Assembly: GCA_017562135.1 (NCBI GenBank)
Contig: QEYB01001360.1
Span: 1 to 64,000 of the forward strand
DNA length: 64,000 nt
From: Dipylidium caninum
Lineage: Eukaryota > Platyhelminthes > Cestoda > Cyclophyllidea > Dipylidiidae
Direction of reading: 5' to 3'
The first letter of the stretch is position 1, and each line of letters starts with the position of its first letter. A program made the translations under genes and the position numbers. Of the stretch, positions 49,977-63,600 are shown piece after piece. The notes beneath the pieces were generated by a model. That model searched no databases. It had not been told where the DNA came from and worked only from the letters and a program-made list of their open reading frames with translations.

Positions 49977-52900
49977 AGGCAAGTTGCTTCTCGAGGTTTA
50001 AAGGTTTCTTAAAAGTTCTCACTATACAACGTGGGTCAGATTTTACGAACACGCCCAAGACAGACAAAGAATGTCCATTCTATCACTGTTGTAAATAAGG
50101 TGCTTTATTATCTGAACCAGTAACCAAGTCAAAGACAGCCAAGAGATAATCTGAGTCCCTACGTGCGCAATATGTCAGAAGTACATCCGAAGTAAACACA
50201 TCTTCTAGATTGTTTGCATAGGCAACATGCGGAAAGTGGTAGGGCGCTTTTTCATTCCGAAATGTCGCTGATGTTGAAACCTTGCCAAGCGATGTTTTAT
50301 CTGCTGTCTTAACAATGCAGTGGTGTACACAAGGAGACAGTATTGAATAGTGCGGAGCGAAGGCCAGAAGTCTAGTCAACTGAAATACAGAGGGGCAGAC
50401 TAGTCACCAAAAAACCCGAACCTATCGGCGCACTCCCACAGAGGGTATTTCCGCCAAAGAACTGCCAGAATTCTAACGTTTTATGTGTGCGTCAATGAAT
50501 AATCTGTGCTGGGGAAGTGGACCTTTTGCCCGGTTTAATGGCACAGCCAGGTTATTTAGGAGTAAGCACTTCAAATCTTCTTACCTGTGTATAAAAATAA
50601 CTCCTCTCTCCACACCCCAATTCCAGGGAAAATTATGGCGTGTACGCAGTTGTTCGGCACACTGCGCCTCTCTTTCAATCATGGACTATACGCTTGGAAT
50701 GGGCATAAGTCGTGGCCCTCGTTTAAGTAATTATTTCCCCCACCGTCTTGTTTGGGTGCTTCCTTCTCAGAACCGAAGGAAATACAACTGGAGTAAAATA
50801 TAGTTCAATAAGCCAATAATAATCTATTGCTGTTTTGTGTCAAATCAGCAGGGAATTTTCGAATGCCTCCCTTTATCAAGTGGAAGAAGGCTGTGGGAAA
50901 ACCGAGAGTTTGCGTTTCGGCAATCTCAACACCTGCGAAGTGAGTCCATCTGAAGTCACCACAAGAAGTTATATATCATTTTCTTCAGTAAGGTACAGCG
51001 AACTTCAAATGTTTCTCCGTGGACTTGACGATATTAAACTATGAATCGTGGTCTTCAAAGGGGGAACTGTACAATAGCATCCAAAATAAGGAAATATTTA
51101 AAGCAATTCAGATGGTTATGATCCTCTCGTCACTTTTTAACACTAATCCATACTTAAGTCCTAGGTGTGGGTAAAATGCGGTAGGCCAGAACTGGTCTAG
51201 CGTGAAATTTAAAAGTGGAGAAGACAATCAACATCACCTTTCTGACAACCTGTCAATATTGATTCCGCTTTCTGTGGGAATTATTAGTCATCATTTTAAT
51301 CCATAGGTTTTGATCCGCCTTTTATGAAGATTTTATATCGCTACTAATGAAATAATCAGTAGATTATTGTTATCCTAATTTGGACAGGAATTGCCGAAAG
51401 CGATACTCGTTTAGTCAGACATAAGCCTCATAAATGGTAAAAATTTGGATTAAAGTGCATTATCAGGTGCACTCGTGTCAAATACTGGAAGATTAATAAT
51501 AAAACGGAGAATGTCAGAATTCCACACGACAGAATTGAGGACTTCGAATACAAAAAGGTGTTTAAATGGTATATAGAACTATGACTGAATACTAAGGGAA
51601 TTTCGAGGGTATAAATGTGAAAATACGTGCGATGCAACGATTCTAAAGACGAAACGCGTGTTCCGAGTATACTCATGTACTGCAGCGAGCTACGGTCACC
51701 TAGGACCGATCCTCCGAAAAAAGGAGCATTTCAACAATTCTCTACATTATCAACCCCTCGACAGTGTAGGTTGGAGTCCATTTCGTTGTGCTACACAAAG
51801 GACGCCGGAGAAGAAGGAATCTCTACTGAGAGACATGCTTTGCACCAGAGGCGTAAATTTGGTGTAACTATTAGCTAAAGAAACTAATATTTTTCTATTA
51901 TCTCAACCAATAATCCAATAATACAAAGAGGCAGTTTGGCCTAGGGCCGATGGCAACTAATACCTTTGCACAGTCCATGCTTTATCACTTATTAGATGAC
52001 AACACTTCGTAAATGTAAATATTCTTTCCGCCACTATATGTGGACGCGACGCACTGCAGCACTAAGGAGAAACCGGAGAAAAACTAGGTAACGGGCAGAA
52101 AAGGTTACGTTGTGTAGAAGACGCCCATGAATGAATGGTATTCGACAATGAAAATCGCTTTGGCTTCAATGGATCATTCACTTTGCTTTCCGTTGAGGGT
52201 CGCACTAATGAAGATATGGGATTTGAGGGGTAAAGCACCACAATGGTCAATGGGTATTTCCCTTCTGAATCCCTGCCTATTCATCGGGAGCTAAGTTTTG
52301 CCTAAAAGTTATCAAATGGAGATGCAAATTTGCCAAATTTCGTTATCTACGTCACATCCTACCTTCCTCTTACTCAAAATTATTAACAAAAAACAATTTC
52401 CAAGGCAATCCGATGCATTTCTTTCCATCTCAGTAGGTTAACAGAGCCTTTTTCGGCACTACTCAAATCAACTTTGGCAAATGAATTTAAATTACACTAG
52501 TCAACTTTTTATGAACGTGAGGATATGGGGAAGTCTGGTCCTCCCAAAAGAGAACCACACCTCATGAGACGGTGAGAAGTGACCCTTTTTCCCCATTGTG
52601 AAGAGTGAAGCTTAGTGTTGACAAAACCAAATATAACTGCCACAGGGTAATTGCATAGTCTCACGGGGCTTCTGTGTTGCACGGACCTCGGCGCAGAAGG
52701 GGTGTGGAGTAGTAGGGTTGGATGCCACTTGGGTAGAGGTTGCCAGAGGGGAGATTCGCCATTTCAGCATTTAATCACCATACTACATGAATTCATGGTT
52801 TTACTGTTTTTTGGTATGAAAGAGGTTAACTTTTGCTGAAAATACCAACCTAACAGGTAGAAATAATGAAAGGATGCTGCGAACCACGACAACTCGCACA

Positions 52901-53109
52901 CCATCAGACAATACGGAATGTTCTATTCGTTAGTATGACAACAGATTTTGACGTGCGGTCCATGTTTTGTGGCGCAAGTTCGACTCTATTTTTATCGTTC
53001 AATTTGTGCATATTGACATGGCAAATGAAATAAAATAAGGTTGATTTCCTTTATAGTGTACAGCAAGAAATTGCAGGGAATTTCAAACCGCGGCGAAGCA
53101 AATTGTCGG
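49977..53109. other. Interior of the second inverted repeat
   Basis: No gene is recognised. The best candidate exon is on the minus strand at 50379-50083. It follows a good acceptor (CTGTATTTCAG, next to 50382), is open for 98 codons including DSDYLLAVFDLVTG, and ends at a stop. An AATAAA lies inside the frame near 50106. Composition is plausible for coding, but no family or partner exon was found. ORFs at 50483-50803, 51428-51676 (-) and 51627-51878 lack support. Confidence 0.35.
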
Positions 53110-54070
53110 TTATTTGTCCCTTTCGCTTGACGGCTATTTTGATTTCTGTAGAGGTTTTTGGACTTTCGGTTTGGCCGCCTTCCTTCCTCATTTTTTACCC
53201 CACATACCCTCGAAATTTAGCCGGTTGAACTGTCGACATACCCGACATCTCGTAGATAAGCCTCACAAAACAGGCGCACAGTCAAAACTCCCATTTAATC
53301 CTTTTCATATCATGACTATCTGAGTCGTCATTGCAGTTGCCAATTTGTGCGATTCATGAACAGGCCACAAGTACCGCCGCGTGACCCCATCCAAATTACA
53401 TGTGGAGTGTGAAGCCACTCTTTATTCCTAAGCACTACACCACCACCCGGTGTAGATCACACTAGATGTGCCCGCGTCTGTGCGACGAGAGGTTGCGAGA
53501 ACGCACCAAGGGAAAGCACGAGCCACGTTGCCAGACTGTGGAGGAGTGGCACTTCAACAAACGTCCGATAAGGTGGGCAGACAGTCAGTAGACAAGGGAG
53601 ATTTCAGTCGTGCTACTACGAGTTCAGACTGATGTCCTGCCTCGAGGGATGAAGAAGAGACGAGAGTGGATGCAGCGGACGCAGTCACCTACATGCAATG
53701 CTCTGTCTGCTCCCTTTTCCTCCCTCTCTTTCTCTCCTTCGCTTGCTTGCATGCATGAAGGAGGTCGTGGTTGACAAGGCCCATACCGCCTTCACGAGGA
53801 CTGTGCCGTGGGTGAGGGTGAAGTGGTTAGGGGTGTACTAGACTGTGCAACATTGCATGACGAGCATGCATGCGTGCTGACATTCCTTTTCGAAAGGAGA
53901 GGAATGTCAGTGGAGTAGACCCCTTCCCTGTCTCTTACACATTGGAGTTCGAATTTCGGGCCATTCACACTAGTGTATCGTCCTCTTGTCCAGTCAACGG
54001 AATGTGCCGTCTTCATTGCTTGTTCTTCTCTCTCTCCATGTGGTCACATTCCGTAGCAAACCCTGTAGCG
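53110..54070 (-). repeat. Second inverted repeat, right arm
   Basis: Partner of 49069-49976. With the 3.13 kb interior the structure spans 5.0 kb. The arms could be long terminal inverted repeats of a DNA transposon, but no transposase is recognised inside. A local inverted duplication is the alternative. Confidence 0.92.
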
Positions 54071-54756
54071 TCCTGAAGAGGGCCTTATTAGCACTCGTTT
54101 AATCGATTCTAAAATTAATGGACCTAAGGAAAGGAAGCCATTGACATAATGTAGGCCACCTTATGAAACTCTTACCACATACAACCCTCCCATTCTACAT
54201 CTTATTGGTTATATGGTTCTCCCTGCACTTATCCGGCCAACCGGTATGATGACCCTATTTGTTTCGCTCACTCTACTAGGGCCAACTAAAATAGTCAGAA
54301 TCCCATGCGTTATTCTACTTTACCGCATCAAACCTATTGACAGATACTTTGTTGTAAGTATACAAGTGGACATCTACATGTGAGCGCTATCTAGTGACTG
54401 TAGAGCTAACAAATACCAAGGAATTCGTATACACTTTTTATGAGAAGTGCCCATCATCGGGTAGAGCCAACTCCTGAAATAAGGACTACTCCGACGATTT
54501 TATTCTATTGTTGACAACCTCTACTTCAAAGTAGACTTGTAAAAATTCAACTGATCTCACCGAAAAAATTATAAAGCCGAATCACTTTGCATAATCCCAA
54601 CTTCTTTCGCAAATATTCAGACCTTAAATAAACCATTCTTAAATATGAAATTGCATTAATGCCTCCTGGTAGACTTCACAGTTAGAATACAATGACATAA
54701 AAAGTATTTACTGACGTAGATAATGACATCCGTTTTCAATAGGGCCCCAATGTGAA
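54071..54756. other. Intergenic stretch
   Basis: No open frame, repeat or motif of note. It would be the 3' untranslated region and downstream flank of the minus-strand exon that ends at 54757. Confidence 0.4.
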
Positions 54757-55091
54757 TCAACAACAAAGTTCCTCCGGTGGAGGCAAAAGAGGGATATAGC
54801 GGAAAGTACCTACTCCATCTTTCGAATAAACTTCCAAATCCTTCGCAGACAGATTTTCTTTGGCTGAGTACACTTCTTCCTTCATGTAACCGAAATCCTC
54901 GCGCTTTGTCGGTATCTTAGATTCCGCAGTCTGGGTTTCCAATAATTCCAAAGTTTGCTTGAACGAAAACTTCGGTGGGGAACTGACACTAGTGTCGACC
55001 GATTTCCGGAAGTGAAATCGATCCGATTTAGTAGCCGACGCTAGGAGATGATTATTGAAACAAACCAACTGCTGTTGAGGAGTATTCTTTG
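54757..55091 (-). CDS. Probable last coding exon of an unrecognised gene
   Basis: The minus-strand segment starts after an acceptor (ATCAATTTTAG, next to 55092), is open from its third base for 110 codons and ends in TGA. It encodes a hydrophilic sequence with a Q-rich start (NTPQQQLVCFNNH), a Lys/Glu/Ser-rich middle (YMKEEVYSAKENLSAKD) and a Pro-rich end (RYIPLLPPPEELCC). The composition is typical of coding sequence and unlike the surrounding AT-rich ORFs. No domain or family is recognised. Upstream exons should lie between 55100 and about 57000 on the same strand. A short open segment starting at an ATG at 56994 (KLAQALRVSHELRHEIVEIC) is one weak candidate, and would make this gene divergent from the ankyrin gene. 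Confidence 0.45.
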
Positions 55092-57643
55092 CTAAAATTG
55101 ATAAATTTTAACTTAATCTCAATGCGCCGCGACGGAAACAGCTTTTAATAATGGCAATTATTACAGGACGGCAAAACCTAAATAGTTGGAAGAATGTTTT
55201 CTCAGGTTGAAGTTTGTACGAACCGGTTAAAACAAATCATTGAATCTAACGTACTTTTATTGCGCGGATGGAGGAAATCACAACCATCCCCGTATACACA
55301 GTGACCCATTTGATAGAAACGACATAATTTTGGTTTTGGAGATCTTCGTGGAAAATCACTAAAAATATTAACACCGTGTGAAACACAACTGGAATATTTA
55401 CTAAGTTGATAGAAAGCAAACAGTATCCAACGATATCAAGAGAGTTCTGAGAATACAGGAGAGAGAAAAAACTTATAGAATTTGTGAATTGTAGTCAAAG
55501 CTAAGGTATAGAAAATAGAGATGGCAGAATATCTGTGGAATACATGGGAACGAAGGCATTAAATTTACAAACAGGGACGACAAAAGATCACGGAATATGG
55601 AAATCACTTCTTCAAACATGAAGAAAATAGTAGAGGTGCAAGCAAATACTCTAGTATCTGGCCAGATAAATGTACAAATTGGCAATCGTAAGCACTAACT
55701 GAATTCTCTCCATTATCCACCTAGGTAAAAAGTGGGGCACCACTCACGTTAAAGAGTTTGAAAACGGAGGGCGAGAATCGCAAGGATTGGGATGGAGAAA
55801 AATACATTCGTCACCATTACGACAATATCCTGCCAAATAATACCGACATGTTGGTGTATGCATCCTGTAACAGTTGATGAAAAAAGCTGTTTTCGATGGC
55901 AAACAAAAATGGTACATGGGCGTCGAAAATGACTATTAGAAAATTTAGAGGTATGAAGCACTTGAGCAATGGAAAAATACAAATTTATTAGCCAAAAGGT
56001 ACTATAAAGGTGGCAGAGGACCATTAATGTGTTTGTTACTGTTCCAGAATGACACAGAATGACTAATGAAAGTGAAACGAGGATTGAAATATTACAAATA
56101 TTGCGGTAAAAAAGGTCGGAAAAAATGAGCAAATCAAAGTTCCAGAGCACGAATGAGGCTCCACTGCAGAAGATATGTCTTTAATAATGGGTGAAAATCC
56201 AATTTTGCCCCATTTAATCTTCCAACGTACACCACTTCACCAGACTTCTAAGAACGAGCCCGAATACACACGTACGCGAGAAGTACAAAAGCTCGCCCAA
56301 ATAGACAGCTAGTTATAATACTGCAGTCATAGTACTAGGGACTTTGTGTCATGTTCGCATTATCTTATACGTGAAGTAGTTTTAATAAATTGAAGTAGAT
56401 AACACATTGTTAGGAGTGAAAGGAGGCTGAGTCAAAATACGGTTTGCTTATCAAAACATATTACAAATATTAAAAAAACCTATATAACTACTAAGGGTCA
56501 TCTGCTCTTCACGACATCCTTTAATACCTTAATAAGACATAGGGCTTGTGTTGCACCGACAAAGACTTTCATCACATTCAAAAATTATATTATGTAATAA
56601 TATTAATGTAGATTATGTGGTTGTGCATTAAATTTTATTGTCCTATTTTAACACTTCCCTCTTCCAAAATTTTTATTGATTAATTCCGGTTTTTAGCGCT
56701 CTAGTATTTCTATCGTTAATAAATAATGTGGGAAAAATTTTTTGAAGATAAATTTGATGTAAGCGATATGTAGGGATTGAGACAGACAAACAGCACTTGT
56801 GTTACTTGTACAATGTTTGCAAATGACAAACCAACACTTAACGACATGGCTGGGCACGGGAACACAGTATATGACATTTCCTCTATAACCCATGAATATG
56901 GATGAGTTGGTCTATTTGCATAGCAGCAGCAGATTTCTACAATCTCGTGACGTAGTTCATGAGAAACCCTTAAGGCTTGCGCGAGTTTTACCATTAGATA
57001 ATCTGCAACTCAGCTCACTCTGTGGTAATGTAGGCATTAATTTGGTTGGTCACTAGTCTCATTGGGTATAGTTTCAAGTCAATTCTTTCGAAGTTTTCTT
57101 TTACATGTTGCATCCGCTACTGTTGAGTTTTCTTGCGTGCCGAATTTTGGTCTAACGTTATAGCTGTCCTTTCTTCTGGGAAAATTCTTGCCCATTGTCG
57201 TGTGACATTACATGCTTTTATCACTCTATATCTCTTGGGCAATTTTTTGACTCCATTAAATGTTTTTTTAACCCATGTGTATCCCACTACACGCACGTAT
57301 TCATATTAATAACGCAATGTGAATGCGAATGCAACGATTTTCTTACTTGCGAAATAGTGACGGATTGGAGCTTGCGCACCTTTAATTTTGTGTAAGGTAA
57401 TTTAATCCCTCAATGTTGTATTTTACTGAGCCTCTGTACATTGCGGTAACTTAGAAAAATAGGTTCGTAACTGTTTTTACACACTGGAATTTGACTAGTG
57501 TGTATTGCTAATTCCTGCCGTTTTGCCAATTCCTGACTGGGCTTTTAAATAAGTCGTTTATTGTCCTAAAAATCTTGTCTTTGATTCTCTAATTAACATG
57601 TGCACACCCTCACACCTCTCTTTTTCACTCATTTTGCCTCCAG
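55092..57643. other. Region between the minus-strand exon and the ankyrin gene
   Basis: AT-rich. ORFs at 55473-55685 and 55749-56150 (both -) are hydrophobic, but lie in purine-rich plus-strand sequence and lack splice context. The ORF 56716-56994 (-) might include a first exon of the gene ending at 54757. The ankyrin promoter should lie in the last kilobase; I see no clear TATA or CCAAT motif. Confidence 0.35.
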
Positions 57644-57653
57644 GGCACTGTTT

Positions 57654-60600
57654 ATGGACTCTCACTTTGATAATGTCCCATACCTTGTTCAAGCGATTTT
57701 TCTTGGTGACAAGTCGGTATTAGAATCGCCACCAAATATCGACGATATTAATTACAAAGTGAGTCGCACTGACTTTTCTGTCATCCTGATATTTGTAGCT
57801 GTACACAAGCTTTTTACGTTTACAAGGACGCTCAGTCAAGAACGCCATTACACGCTGCAGCGCATGTAGGAGATACAGACTTTGTTCGATTTTTGTTGTC
57901 TAACAATGCACGAGTCAATGTGAAGGACATAAAGTGGTATACTCCTCTTCACCGTGCATGTGCGTCAAATGCTCCCTCTGTTGTGCAGGTACTTGTTTTG
58001 CTTTGAATTGAGATTTGGGCCTTACAGTTTTCTTATAATCTCTTTATCCCGTTCACGTTGATTCTTACCATTAAGCAACAAATTTCCACTTAGCGTTAGC
58101 GATTTCAAGCATCTTATTTCGTGATATTTTAGATGTAATTTCGAGCCGTCAGGTAAGATATTAATAGGCTGATATGAGCTAGAGTTCTATATTTTGGAAT
58201 ACTTGTTGGAACTATTGTAGAAATCTATTTTTTAGATCTTGTTGGACAATGGCGCGGATAGGAACATGAGGGAGAAAGGTTGGCTTGCACCGTTGCACGT
58301 AGCTGCTTTCAACGGGAGTTTGGAGTGTGCACGTCTCTTGCTCTTCTACGGTACTAAAGACGGTGAATGCGGCACGAATATAAACGCTTCTGATCGTAGG
58401 GGTCACACCCCTTTGCACCACGCAGTGTACGGAGGACATGTGAATGTAATTACTATTGTATTAACGCGAAAGCGATTTACTATATCTATTGACAAGCGTA
58501 TTTGCGGTAACAGATGGTGAGGTTGCTCCTTACGAATGGCGCCTCTGTGAACTCCTTCGATAAAAGCGATCGAAGAGCCATGCATTGGGCGGCTGCTTGT
58601 GATATGACGAGTGTAGGTTTCACAAAACCATTTGTTTACGTTCTTAACTTGCTCCGTTTTACCGCTTTCATTTCTCTGAACCAAGTTAATCAGAGTGTCG
58701 TTTGTTTATTTTCATTTGTATGATGTGACTTTTTTTAATATACACATAGTTTACTTTTCCTCAGTGATATAGATGGCTGTTTTGTGGCTTATCCTGTATC
58801 ATGTTTTTAAATTTAATAGTTTCCCCCAAAATGAATATTTTTAACGTTTTAAATATTACATTAACAGATTATTGAATTACTTTGTGAGTTTGGCGCTGAA
58901 GCAAATTGTCGAGACAAGTTGCAGTACACCCCTTTGCATGTTGCTGCCGCTTTAGGACACGCTAAAGTTGCTGAGAAACTGATTGAACACGGGGCGGATC
59001 TCGGTGCACTTACCCTAAAAGTAAGTCATGTTTTTTGACAACAGTTCATTGAAACAAGCATGATTAGTATTAAGATCACGATTTAAAGCTAATCTACTAT
59101 TCAAGAAACGATCTTACTCGAAGTATCACTGCTGGTCTAGGGACCATCTTGCAGCTTTAAAGCCTAAAAGTGGGTGATTTTAAACATCCATGTACAAGAT
59201 TCCGAGTGATTCTCTTTCTCTTGATGGCACCCGGAAAACAGAGGCAAGTCGTGTAATCCATCCTACCCTCCTTTATTGTACCAATCGATTAAAACTGATG
59301 AGCTATTCCTTTTTCATATGATTACAGAGTAACTCTGCGTTGCACATAGCCTGCCTGAACGGTCAACGAGAATCTGTGAAAACAATCTTGAAGAACATTG
59401 TGAGAAGCCAAAGTGGCAGCAGTAAAGCTGAATCGGAAATAGCGAAAGCATTGAGCGATTGCAATTCTGATGGTTATAATCCACTCCATCTCTCCATCAT
59501 CACAGCAGGCGACGTTGGATGTTTGGAAGAACTGATATTTTTCTGTAAACAATTTGACGAGGAAAAAACAGCAGGTTCTTCATCTAATAAAGTGAAAGTT
59601 AAGAAATCTTCATTAAATCTTGAAACACCAGGTGGATGTAATGCCTGGACACCATTACATCTGGCTGCAGTATATGGCAGGTAGGCTTCACTTTCATCTT
59701 AATAATTTGCTGTTTGATTTTTGGAAATTTACGTTAAGACCACTGCGGGTACAGCTTACTAGGTCAGTTTTTACTTTCAAGCACTGTTGTTACTGAGTAA
59801 ACTCTACTCGGTTGTTACACCTATCTCCCCCCTGCTTTTGCCCCTTTGCCTTCAATTACAAATCATTGCCTTGGTGGAAAGTTTGTTGCTAATATGGAGA
59901 AGTGATCATTGGCGTCAACCTCATGGGGTCCAGTCAGCTTAGTAGCAAAACCCAAACCGCTGATCGGATTTCGCTTTATACGCATCAAAAGAAACTTAGT
60001 TGCACTATATTCACCTAAAATAGCAAAGAAACGTCAAGAACTTTCTTACCATCAATGCCGCTTCGATGCTGTAATATTGTCATAATTGCTTCTGCAGGGC
60101 ATTTTTTCACTATTTTGGGTCTATCGGTCATGACTTATTCTTACCTTTATACGCTTTTTAAACAAGATAAAGTCTTATTCTCCGTTTGTTTTGCTTCTTC
60201 AATGACTACTTTATGAAGCTATGGGGATTTCCTCCTTATTCTTAATGATTGTAGTTTCTAGGCTTTCGAAGTATCATTGAGATGTTGAGGCATGGAGGTC
60301 GTAAACGAGATCGTGTTAGAGAACGCTAAATTGTTGCTTTCGGAGTGAGTAAGGGAAGCCATAATCTGATCCTGGTTCTGGCTGTCACATATGACATCTC
60401 CCATAACTTGAATTTCTGTGGGCCAAACATTTGACTACCTTGATAACATCTTACATTGTGGCTTGAAATTGACCGGTATTGTTTCAAATAATCCGAACGA
60501 ACGGATGCCTTCAAAAAAATGCTTTTAGAGCAGTACAAGACAAATTTTGCCTTTAGCATTTAAAGTATTGACTGTGACGGCTGAGGCATTATATCATAGC

Positions 60601-63600
60601 CCACATCTCAACATTTTGGGATAATTCCAACCCCATGTACTTGGGTTTATGTGTTTATAGTTTTACCTTTGCTGGTGAGATTACTCGTACTTCTCTCCCG
60701 GTACGACGGGAGTCGAATAATCCCCTTGTCAGGTTGGTGACAAAGGTAGATCGGGTTTCCATGCCATTAGTTGATGCTCAGAAAATTGATTCATCGCCTA
60801 ACGCAAGGCCTCAATGTGAGCGCAAACAACGGCTGACTTGGGCATTTGGATGTCAAGCCTTCATTGTGAAGATGCCTGTTTCATTAGCACACATAGCTGT
60901 GTGCTCTCTCGAGGACATTCGTCCTCAGTATTAAGAATATCCCATCTGAATTAAGGTATATGTGCCGGCTTTTGAAAGCATTGTAGAAGAGTTGATCGTT
61001 GAATTCTTTATCTGATTTAAATAACCGTCATAGCATATGTAATTCTGTTTAAATGTTTTTTTGATTAAGAGCAGTTTTAGCATCATTAATAAGTAATTAA
61101 ACTCGTTTAACTGTTTTTTTTTGTATACTCTGTTCAGGAACAGACAGGCCGAAATGCTGTTGGAAATGGGAGTCAATATACGAGCTCGGGACAAACATGG
61201 CAACACCCCTCTCCATCTCGCCGCTGCCAGAGGTCACGAGTTGGTCCTCAACACCCTTTTGGCTGCTGGTGCTCGATGGAATTGGCATGGCAACGCTGGT
61301 GCCACGTCACTACATTGCGCCGCGGCCTCTGGTTATATTGGTTGTCTCAATCGGTGAGTTTGGGGTGAACACGGTCTTAATTTTATTGGTGTATAAAGCT
61401 GAATATATCACTTCTCGTGTCCCAATTTTTTTCCACTACACACTTTCTATTCGCAACCTACATGCATTTTTTTTCGTCCTAATTTCGTTGCAGACAAATA
61501 AGGATGACTTTACAGTTACATATTGGTGCAACATTAACTTGTAAATATTGATGGTATTGAGTTCAATTTACTCTGTCTCAGTAATTCACCTTATAATGCG
61601 CTTTGAAGCGGATGAAATGCCAAACTGACTTCATTACAATGTTGCCTTGAGGTCGAAGAAGGTGGCTTGAAACGGGCCTTATATTGTCAACATTAAGCTC
61701 GTCAGCGGCGTTACTTTTCGACTACAGTTTTAAATAAAATGCGTCACTGTTGTAGATCTCAAAGTTTCGTCCTCTTACATATAGGCAGCACAATGCAGTG
61801 GTTGCAGAAAGAGAGGACGATTATGCCATAAGCGCGATTCAAATATGACATTCTTCGGATAATATTTTCCCTAGTCAAGTAGGTGTTCTTTAGTACGACT
61901 ATCCGTCCCATCCACCAGGCTGTATCAGTGAATTCTGCTAATTGAATATTTACTGGCCGAATTGCGATATTCCCTAAATGATAAACATTACTTTTTCAGT
62001 AGGACATCGAGTAGTGAGTGGAATCATTGACATGTGTGCAATATGTCGAACAATGTGAAGTCTAGCTTCTCGATTAGCCTCCGATGGTCGCCTCGGAGAA
62101 TCGGCAATACAACAGGGGGGTCAGGCACTTGGTCTAAGTATGCTGTTGTTCAACCGCGTTTTTCATGCGTCAGTCTAACCGTGTAGTCAGGTTTAATGCG
62201 GACGCCCTGTAGCGGTAACCTTACCGATTGGATGCCCACTTAAGTTTCATTGACAGAAAGCTTTTTCTGTCTGCGTGTAAGTTTTTTATCTGTCATCTAA
62301 TAAAATATTTGTGGCAAATCTGATTCGGGGCTATTGGTAAGTGTCAGTTTTAGAAAAAAAAGTAGTTTGAGTTTTAGAAAAAAAAGTAGTTTGAGTTTTA
62401 GAAAAAAAAGTAGTTTGAGTATATATTGATGTGCTCAGTAGATTATTTTAAAGTCTATACTTCGTTTCAGTTGCTGTAACGTAGACCCACTACCCATTGG
62501 ATTGAAATAAGTTCACCACTGCCTTTGTTGCCGTTTAGTTTACTGGAAGCAGCAATTGATGATTGGGAAACTGACGAGGAAATTGTTGAAGAGCTAGATG
62601 AGGCGGATTTAAAATACCCCACCTATGCGCATCCTTTGGAAACCATCAAGGATGACTTTGGACGAAACCTGGTACACGCCGCTGCTTTGGGTGGTTCGAT
62701 TGAGTGCCTACGCCGCATTATTTTAATTGGCGGACAGGCATTTGAGCTGGATATGTTCGGGCGGACTTCGCTGCATTTCGCCCTACTTGCCATTCCCCTG
62801 GCCCGACACTTTAATGCGGACGAACCGCCTGTCCGAATACCCGGAAAATGCAGTTCCATTTCTGAAGCAGTCCGTTTTTTTCTTAAAGTGCGTGCCGATT
62901 CTGTTTTTTACCAGCCTCGTCAATTGTGCATTTTGTCTAGTTAAGCCAATTTTGAGAGATTCTCTTTTCTCTTTAGACAGGCGGATTTTTTTGCATCTTA
63001 AGAGATAGTTTCTGTAGGATGATTATATAACATGAAGGATAATAGGAAGAATTCCAGGAGACTAAAGTACCATAGTCGGATTAGGCGGGCACTCAATCCC
63101 TTGTTCATTCCTTTGTTACACACCATAATGTTTGGCTTGTTAGTGGAACAAGTGATGAGAGGTTTTAAAATTTTTAGGAGTGATCCAAAAACCTTGTCAG
63201 TTTTAGGTTTGCTATTAGATTACGAGTATGATATATTAAGCATGATTGTTTATATTTTCATATCTTTTTATTTGGACACCGAGAGCCGTTAACTGTGAGA
63301 TATTCCAACTTTCTCAATTTGACTAACGAGAAAATGGTCCTTCCCATAGCTTTAATGTGTTACAAGCTCACTTGACTCAGTGTTTGCGAAATTCTTCCGT
63401 CTTTTGCTGCTTTCTGAGCCAACACAGTTTTGGGGGCAATAAATCCTCTTTTTAGTAACAACATTTGAGATTTTGGAGAGCCAGCCGCATTTGATTACCA
63501 TAATGCTATGACTAAGTAATAAGTGTAGTATATGTAACCAGGAATATTGTATTATTGTGTTAACCTTTCGACATTCACAGCAGAATTACTTTCATTTTAA

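Noticed and set aside
55749..56150. 133-codon hydrophobic minus-strand ORF
   Set aside because: It is the complement of A-rich sequence, which gives Leu/Ile/Phe-rich frames by composition; no splice sites or family motif.
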